Notes under the pieces: model-generated
The model's database searches: none
What the model saw: the letters and a program-made list of their open reading frames with translations, nothing else
Told to the model about the DNA's origin: nothing
Translations under genes and position numbers: made by a program
Part shown: positions 57,072 through 64,000 of the stretch, piece after piece
Numbering within the stretch: the stretch's first letter is position 1
Layout of the letters: each line of letters begins with the position of its first letter
NCBI GenBank assembly: GCA_963971575.1
Contig: OZ020611.1
Location: 177,260,071-177,324,070, forward strand
DNA from: Liopterus haemorrhoidalis
Lineage: Eukaryota > Arthropoda > Insecta > Coleoptera > Dytiscidae
Direction: 5' to 3'
Length of the DNA: 64,000 nucleotides

Positions 57072-57818
57072 GGCTGCGTATAACCCCCGGAGGTTACTAG
57101 TTTCTTATACAAAACTAACAATCTGAAATAAAATTAGTATCAACCTATACATCAAATTTTGCACCGAATTTGTATCTTTCTAATATGATAGTTTTAATTG
57201 TAGAAACATTTATAGTAAAAATATTATCGCTCAATAACTTAAAAATAGACATCAGCGATATTGTTCTATAATTTTTTAAATCTATTTGTGGGTTTCGAAT
57301 AACTTTTATATTTATATAGTTTTGTGTAGAAATGTTCAAATAATACGTCATTTTTTTTTCGCCTTGATTACTTACAGTTTAGAGCCTTCGTCGAAAAATA
57401 TTATACTTAAAGATAATAAAATACCACTTGGTACGAAAAATAAATCATTTTTACCCCTAACACCAATTTTGAAAACCGCTGCAGATTCAATAGAGCGGCA
57501 AAAATAGATTACCAAGTACAATAACTATAAGTAACTTTCACAATACAACAAAATAGCTACAATCATATTTGTAGAATGAAGCTTTAGGTACAATTTGCCG
57601 CATCGTACGCAAATATGCGTCGATTGGTTTACAAGATGGCGTCTATAATGCAATTTGCTTATTTACAACTACCTAACAGTTTTTTCTACTATTAAAAATA
57701 TCCTATTAGATAGATAAAAATTCGCTGCAAATTTTGATATATAGATTGTTATTAATTTTATTTCCGATTATTAGTTTTGTATAAGAAACTATTGAGGACT
57801 ATAGGGTTGTGCGCCGCC
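57072..57818 (-). mobile_element. TTAA-flanked inverted-repeat element, copy B
   Basis: 747 bp, inverted relative to copy A (6,412-7,157), between TTAA at 57,068-57,071 and 57,819-57,822. Terminal repeats as in copy A with GGCTGCG on the left (one substitution). The 68-codon frame corresponding to that in copy A is also open (57,351-57,145, minus strand). Confidence 0.8.
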
Positions 57819-57822
57819 TTAA

Positions 57823-58703
57823 GGCAATGATTCGTAGTCCACACTACATAACTATTTAGGCGAGTTGTTAACGAAACAAATATCGTATTCATGATCGCTA
57901 ACGTCCGTGGATAGTAAAGCATTTTAAGATGTAGTACTAATCGAGACCTGAATATATTTGAATTCCCTATTGTTTTACTTATTATAATTAACAATTTCAG
58001 TTTGTTATTATAGAAAGTTTTTCATTAAATATCTGTCATATTCTCAAGAGTATCCTTTACGCAATCCTGTTAACTCACTACTATAAAGGTCTATATTCAT
58101 GTTCGTTTCCCTTAACGTCTCCTGCAACGTCGGAGCTTTTATTTTGTTTCACTTCCAGTTTGTTTTATTTAATAACAAAACACTAATCCCAGATTAAAAT
58201 GGGGGGTTATGTAGGCTAGTACAGTAACTGGCTGTTAACATTCTTTTGTAAATGAAATAGAAAGTGAAAGGAACGAATGGAGACAGAGAAAGAAAACCAG
58301 GAGAGGCTTATTTTGAAAGAAAATCTAATGAACATAAAGTCTGTGTTGGGAAATACCAGCAATAATATAAACGTGGTTCGTGTACTAAAATATCTACCTC
58401 ATGTTAAAGTTTTATAAGGGTTGGATTTAGGAATTTCACGATTTTTTATATACAATTTTATATACTTATGTACAGCACACGTTCATTGTTCATTGTAAGG
58501 TATTGCTACGAAATACGATCCTATAAAGTAGGACACCGACCGAACAGAACGAGGCATACTTTTTTACCCCGTGGACTTTACCAATAACCGCTAGGACAGT
58601 GCTTGTCAACCCAAAATTTATTACACACCTACAAAATCAACTTTTTTTACGAAAATCTGCAAAAAGTCCATTCTTTACGCAGATCGATAGAAATATTATT
58701 TAG
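57823..58703. other. No recognised gene
   Basis: Nothing recognised. Confidence 0.5.
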
Positions 58704-58984
58704 AATTATAGTTGAAGGTAATGGGATTCGGACCAGTCAGAAAATAAAAACAAATTTATTAACTTCGCTAACGTTTCGATTTTAATTTAAATCTTCATAA
58801 GAGCTTAGTTAATAGTCACGATATAACACAACAATTTTAATTTTTAATTTTTAAATTGTTGTTATATCGTGACTATAAACTAAGCTCTGATGAAGATTTA
58901 AATTAAAATCGAAACGTTAGCGAAGTTAATAAATTTGTTTTTATTTTCTGACTGGTCCGAATCCCATTACCTTCAACTATAATT
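58704..58984. repeat. 281-bp near-perfect palindrome
   Basis: Arms of about 138 bp starting AATTATAGTTGAAGGTAATG on both strands, with few mismatches and a short A/T centre (about 58,836-58,850). The right arm holds CTGATGA (58,887-58,893), stem GATTT/AAATC and GAAAC (58,911-58,915), a hammerhead-core-like arrangement; the left arm has CTTATGA at the same point, so one core base is lost there. It resembles two Penelope-like ends in inverted orientation, or a foldback element. Confidence 0.85.
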
Positions 58985-59173
58985 ACTAACTTACGGACGT
59001 AACTCATCTAATCAAGATTATTTAGAATATAATTTATTGTAAAAAAATGAAAAATCGCTTGAAGGAATAAATATTTGTAAGTTACTAGTGAATATTAAAA
59101 AATGTCATTTTATACACAAGTTCTACTATCAGTAAATTGTTTTAGACTGGGTCTGGGAAAAAGTTCGTGGGGG

Positions 59174-60130
59174 GGTTTTGTAGGTATTACCAAAAAAACC
59201 CTTATACCGTCATTTTGTCGGCTGTCTGCCTGTCTGTCTGTCTGTCTGTCTGTCTGTCGGTCTGTCTGTCTGTCTGTCTGTCTGCCTGTCTGTTCGGTAA
59301 AAATTGTAGCCAAACGGCTAAACCTAGAGAGTTGAAATTTGGCATGCTTATACAACTATTTGACCCGCACATAGGAAAAATACTAAAACATCTAAAAACA
59401 TACCCCCCTAAAAATATAAACAAATATGTGCTCATCGAAAACAAAAATATTTTTTTTAAATTCTGAGTAGGGTATCAAATAAAAGCCCTTAGTACGTGGA
59501 TTAACGATAAAATTTTTATTTTTGCAAAATAAATTATTTTGATGCGATTTTTGCCAAAATTGTGCAAACAAAAATTTGTCCCACACCCTGTAGCCCAGAT
59601 GGTTTAAACTAAAAATCTAAAAAAATTCTAAGTAATGTATATTGGTGTGAACCGAAATAGTACAACAGGAATTTTTGATCAGATTGTGTTTTCGGAAAAT
59701 AACGCATTTTTTGTGGTTTTTGGTTCACAAAGTACACAAGTTATACCAATGTAAGACCCTCACATGCAAGGCGTGCGATAGCTTAATGGGATAGAGCACT
59801 GGTGTCGTAAACGAAGGGTTTCGAGTTCGAGTACGGAGTGAATTTTATTTTTTCAGTTTTTTTTTTGCATTTTTATTATGTTGAAATTATTTTGTCAAAA
59901 TTCTAGTTATATTTTGACAAATGTTGTTTTTAATTTTTAAGAGCGTAAATTTAATAACCAGTGTTATTATATGATTAACAGACGATAAATTATTTTAAAA
60001 ATATCGTTCATTTTGCCGTGATTACTACAAAGTAAAATTTGTCCTACACACTCAGCATACCGCCTTCACTTATTATATACCTGCGAAACCCTGAAATGTG
60101 TGAATATTCACACTTCACATAAATTTTTTT
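59174..60130 (+). mobile_element. Helentron/HINE-like element, copy 5
   Basis: Starts GGGGGTTTTGTAGGTATTAC (first bases altered from the family's TTTTTAGGG), with a (GTCT)n of about 74 bp interrupted by GCCT/GTCGG variants. It ends with the inverted sub-terminal repeat and the GTGTGAATATTCACAC hairpin. The tRNA-like cassette is the most tRNA-like of the family (59,771-59,842). It lies 2.2 kb from copy 4, same orientation. Confidence 0.8.
59771..59842 (+). other. tRNA-Thr-like cassette, best preserved
   Basis: 72 nt. Contains A-box region TAGCTTAATGGGATAGAGC, CTGGT-GTCGTAA (anticodon CGT position) and B box GAGTTCGAGTAC, spaced as in a normal tRNA without the 18-nt insertion of the other copies. 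The acceptor and T stems do not pair well, so it is a tRNA-derived relic rather than a functional gene. Confidence 0.55.
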
Positions 60131-60309
60131 AGTAAAATATCAACTATATCCATATAATTAAACGCATATGTGCCAATTTTCTTCTTTTAACTCTCTTATC
60201 TTATCCGTTCCAAACGTTGAGTATGATCATGGGAATTCGCATCTTGCTCACTGCTATCCGAAATAGATTTGTAGATGTAACCCCGAACCATTTCCTAAAA
60301 TAAGCAAAT

Positions 60310-60555
60310 CAGGAGAACCTTAGTCTTTCAGGAACTATTCTCCCTTTAATCGTTCTCCATGTTTTATTATGTGGAATACGGAATTTGTGATCGTTTTTCA
60401 TCATGTGTGCAAGATATTCCTATTAGCTTCCTTTTTTTACGGTTGGCAATATTCTCCCGATTACTTCAAGGTTACTGACTCATTCCAGCCATAAAATTCG
60501 AGGTATATGGCTGTAGATGCACATTTCAAAAGCTTGTACTTTTTTCGGTAGGTTT
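60310..60555 (-). pseudogene. RTE-type LINE C-terminal fragment
   Basis: The minus strand reads KKVQAFEMCIYSHIPRILWL, then VSNLEVIGRI and EYLAHMMKNDHKFRI, KTWRTIKGRIVPERL. Compare the family pattern L-Q-A-F/L-E-M-W...R-I-L...V-T-N-E-E-V-L-R-R...Y-L-G-H-I-M-R-N/G..., G-K/R-x-x-G-K/R-R. Frameshifts and stops. No termini. Confidence 0.6.
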
Positions 60556-60779
60556 CATTATGATTGTCATTCTTCCCATTCTTTTCTATCTATATTAATA
60601 ATATGCCGCAATATGATTCTTTTTCTGACTATGAACAACAGGTCTTACAAAATAATAGGGACTATGACACATCAAGTCGATACATAGTTATTAAGTCACC
60701 GCGAACATGTCGATCCACCAACTTGATTAGCTTTAATTCACGTAATCTGACTTCATTTGATGCTCTGCGTTGCACTATT

Positions 60780-61050
60780 CAATAAAGTCTTTCGCCAAAT
60801 ATTGTGACCGAATACCAAACCAAACTCCACATGAGGACGAACATACATTTTATGCAGAGAGCAGAACAAAGTAGGATATGGACGATGGAACTTTATTAAG
60901 AAAATCATTTAATTCGCTTTCTTTGCACATTTAGGCACGTGTCTGGACCATTTCAGGTTTGAATTAATCGTAATCCCAAGACCTACTTGTTCTGAAACAG
61001 ATTTAATTTGTTGTCCATTTATTTGGTACTGAACTAGTGGATGATTTTAG
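60780..61050 (-). pseudogene. CR1-like reverse transcriptase fragment
   Basis: Minus strand: YQINGQQIKSVSEQVGLGIT, INSNLKWSRHVPKCAKKAN, then after a shift SLHKMYVRPHVEFGLVFG. It matches the D-L-G-V-x-I-x-x-x-L-K-W and Y-K-x-x-V-R-P-x-L-E-Y blocks after the RT palm. Adjacent to, but a different LINE class from, the RTE fragment at 60,310. Confidence 0.6.
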
Positions 61051-61179
61051 ACTACAGAAAAAAAAAATGGTTTATTATCAAAACAGTTTTGCGGCTTCGA
61101 AAATGTTAACCACATCACTAGGATGTTGGTCTAAGTAATCTTAACAACTTCGCGAATATTTAAAACTACCTAGGTCTTA

Positions 61180-61781
61180 TACCCTTTTCACACTAGATCT
61201 TTAAGACGAGTGAACTTAAAGTTCACCGATGTTTAAGATCGGTATGCTTTCACACTTGATGTTTAAATCTCTGGTGCTGTCATCAGCTACAGTAATTTTG
61301 TCCTTAAATTACCGTCATGAAATTACCAGTTTTGAACTGTCTGCGCAGATGCACATTTTAAATTATTATAAACAATTAAAGATTTTTCATTTCATTCTAC
61401 AATAAAGGCACTACAATAAAGAATATATTACACCTGTATTAACATGTAAGTCGATACATTTTATCTCAATTATTGTAGCTCTGTATTTTATTAAACACAT
61501 TATTAAAATAAATAATTTTATTATAACAATAAGTATAAACTTCTTATAACGTCGATATAATACAGTATTCTTGTTTATGATAATATAAAATGTTGACAGC
61601 ACAAATTCAAGGAGTATTTTTTTATAATAGAAATTAAGTTGGCAATGCGTACGAAGTTTAAGACGCAGATCTCTGTCTTAAACATCGGTCGTGGTTAGAC
61701 GAGGCCGTACGGTTTCACATTAGCGTTTAAAGATACATTCACTTAAACATCCGATCTTAAAGATCTAGTGTGAAAAGGGTA
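61180..61781. mobile_element. Harbinger-like non-autonomous element
   Basis: 602 bp. Terminal inverted repeats of 27 bp, perfect, starting TACCCTTTTCACACTAGATC. TTA on both sides (61,177-61,179; 61,782-61,784), the 3-bp TWA target of PIF/Harbinger. Sub-terminal repeats of the type GTTTAAGAT/ATCTTAAAC occur several times near both ends, possible transposase-binding sites. Non-coding. Confidence 0.8.
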
Positions 61782-61784
61782 TTA

Positions 61785-62399
61785 GATATCTGAGTCAGTG
61801 CTGCTTGGTATAGTTGTATTCTTCGCATTTAATAAATAATTATGTATTTTGTTATACTACTTCTTCATTAGCGTTTAGAAAATACACGTACATTTTTTCT
61901 TTTTTAATTTCAAAAGAAGTAAGTAATGTAAACAAATGGTCAAAAGAATAAACAACATTTTCATCACTTTTTCTTAAAGTTTATTTTGTTGGGCTGATCG
62001 ATGTAGATGGCGTTGGTGTAGGAATTCTTCATTCAGTAAACAGAAACAAACGCTTCAGTGAAATTACAACTTATTTTTATCTCACCATCAATATTATCTT
62101 TTCATCTCAAAAATAAAATCCGATTTCAATATTTAACAAACTGAATTATTCATCAGAACAAGAAGTAAATTGAGATTAAATAAGTACACAATACGAACAC
62201 GACTCAACATTAATGGGAACGAACATCTTTACATTAATGGGAAAGTTTATGTTGAAGTAGAAGAAATTTTACTTATGAATACTACGATGAATGTCGAATA
62301 CAAAAAGGAAAATTACGATTATTCAGAGGCGTTTTAAGCCAGTAAGGATACATACCATTATAATAGGTCTTGTAATTCATCTGGTAAAGTAAAAGTGTT
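61785..62399. other. No recognised gene
   Basis: Nothing recognised. Confidence 0.5.
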
Positions 62400-62580
62400 C
62401 AATGAAATGTTGCCATTTGGTACGATTTATCGCTTGGACTTTTATTTGGCTGCATATTTCCTCGTGCTCATTCCCTTCTTTCTCTATGGTCCATCGCCAT
62501 GTCGGTATTAGTCGTCCAACTCTTCTCTTGCTCTGTGAGATCCAATCCAATGTTTCCCTTACATGTTTTGTAAGGGAATG
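62400..62580 (-). pseudogene. Non-LTR retrotransposon C-terminal fragment
   Basis: The minus strand reads VRETLDWISQSKRRVGRLIP then TWRWTIEKEG and VQAINRTKWQHFI. It matches the ending G-R-P...T-W-R-R-T-V-E-K-E...A-x-D-R-x-x-W-R-x-F-V of insect endonuclease/RT LINEs. Open over this short stretch but isolated. Confidence 0.6.
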
Positions 62581-64000
62581 ACCAATACACTTATTTGCGC
62601 TTTCTTATTTCTATTTAAACTATGAGTTGCCCCAGATTAACTAAGGTGGTACGAGGTAGATTGTATTATGCTCCAGGGTTGATATACTTAAAACGACTGT
62701 AGTGTTTGGTAGCGTCATTTCTTAGTAGTTGAATATAAACGTTTCTCTCGCTAGTTTACGTCAGTTGCTTGAAGACACTTAGCGCAAGATAGCTAATCCG
62801 ATTTCTGTTTGTAGTTCAAAAGCAAAAACGCGTAGCCTGCTATTATAGCCGGAAAATTGAACTGGAACCGAACCCTGGAACTACGACAACCCCTCTGAAA
62901 TTACAAAATCTTAATCGAAACCCTAATCCTAAACTTAAAATTTTAAGAACCGGAACCGGTACCAGAATTTCACGATTTCAAGTTTCTGAGGATTTCGTCG
63001 GATTTGATCGTATATCGTCAGCTCGCCGAAGTATTTTAACATTATTTTCATAAGTTATAGTCAAAAGGTCAGTAACTTTATCAAAGATATTATTTTGAGC
63101 CTAAATAAAAAAATATTCAAATAAGTTTATCAAAACAAATAAGAATAAGGAATGTACAAATTATTATGTATGTTATAGAATTAATTTGACATTTTGACTT
63201 TTGGTCTAATATCATTCTGTATAAAACCGTAGAAGGCAAAAGTTAGCAGTTCATAAATTAAAAAAAGCAATTCATCACTTGCCACAAGTTCACAGCCAAT
63301 TGGGAATCACGTCGCTGTCGAGGAATACTCGTAACTCATTAGCAGTAGGACTCAGGGGCCTAGCTATAATTTTATTTTTTGGGTGTGGATAATTTTTTAT
63401 TTATTTCCTTTTTTTTCAAAAAGTATACTTTAACATTTTTATAAAATAAAAGTACAGGTATATAAAAATATAATGTTTTATTACTGAAATTATATTTAAA
63501 AAAATAATTATAAATAAAAAGTAACGGCCATAAAAAAAGCAAGAAACAAAATAAAAATGGACGTATAACCTGATTCTTTGGTTTGAGCGGAACTAGATTT
63601 TGACAACTAGTAATTTTTATCGGTTAAATGAAGATTTTGATGGTTTTGTTCAGCAAAAGCCAACTTCAAACGTTAGAAAATAGCTCATGACAACTTAAGA
63701 ATTTTCCGCTTAAAGGTTTCAGAATGTTCCGCTTAAAGGTTTGGAATATTTAATTTTTTGAAAATATATAGCGAAGGATTTTTTTTTTATTTTAAATCAG
63801 GTGTTTTATAAACGTTAAGCATTTAACGACTTTTTATTAAATGATAGAAGTTTTTTCTAATTTTCGTCTATAGCCGAACGACGGGCAATAAAACAATATG
63901 TGGCTACTGAATATATTAGGAATGTTGTATTCTACATTTCTTAAAACTATTGTAAACAACGGTTTTAATATTGTAAATTAATAGTTATTTAATTCGATTA
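62581..64000. other. No recognised gene; one relic
   Basis: 63,578-63,740 carries GAGCGGAACTAGATTTT and TTCCGCTTAAAGG (twice), related to the ends of the element at 27,168-27,512. The rest is AT-rich and empty to the window edge. Confidence 0.45.

Noticed and set aside
59771..59842. Functional tRNA-Thr gene
   Set aside because: A and B boxes and anticodon position are present, but acceptor and T stems do not pair and the same sequence is repeated in each element copy.

Overview
The window looks like AT-rich insect nuclear DNA made almost entirely of transposable-element debris. The non-LTR reverse transcriptase fragments, tRNA-derived SINEs, hAT, mariner, Harbinger and piggyBac remnants, and a (GTCT)n-bearing Helentron-like family all fit an insect; the order is not decidable from the sequence. 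I found no intact host protein-coding gene, no rRNA and no functional tRNA gene. The longest recognisable coding stretches are broken transposases and reverse transcriptases. All family assignments rest on motifs read by eye; no database search was possible.

Layout. 1-13 kb: scattered LINE and mariner fragments, two SINE copies (4.5 and 13.1 kb), a TTAA-flanked inverted-repeat element (6.4 kb), a Helentron-like element (7.4 kb) that ends beside two perfect adjacent hairpins (8.47-8.54 kb), and a 676 bp hAT-like element. 13.5-21 kb: a Penelope-like terminal fragment, then a nested complex in which an inverted-repeat element (15,729-20,852) contains a young LTR element with identical 174 bp LTRs (15,897-18,653) and a hAT element (18,844-20,449) that itself contains a Helentron-like copy. 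22-34 kb: decayed LINEs, hAT-like inverted-repeat elements, a Harbinger transposase relic cut off by a Jockey-type relic, and a hAT relic. 34-46 kb: hAT and mariner pieces, a 15 bp minisatellite, a hAT transposase relic split by a solo LTR (38.4-40.1 kb), a Tc1 relic, a perfect hAT MITE and a piggyBac relic. 47-64 kb: three more Helentron-like copies, a triple nest (hAT MITE containing a Helitron containing a mariner, 49.7-52.0 kb), an inverted-repeat element that houses a tandem satellite, a 281 bp palindrome, and a Harbinger-like MITE.

Most distinctive material: (i) a five-copy family with Helentron/HINE architecture that carries a tRNA-like cassette, which one copy has swapped for a different tRNA-like cassette; (ii) a gag/pol-less LTR element with a higher-order minisatellite; (iii) a recurrent hammerhead-core-like motif at four Penelope-like loci; (iv) several nestings whose order can be read from target-site duplications. 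Nothing here acts as a pathway; the genes are relics of mobile elements, and relative ages follow from what interrupts what.
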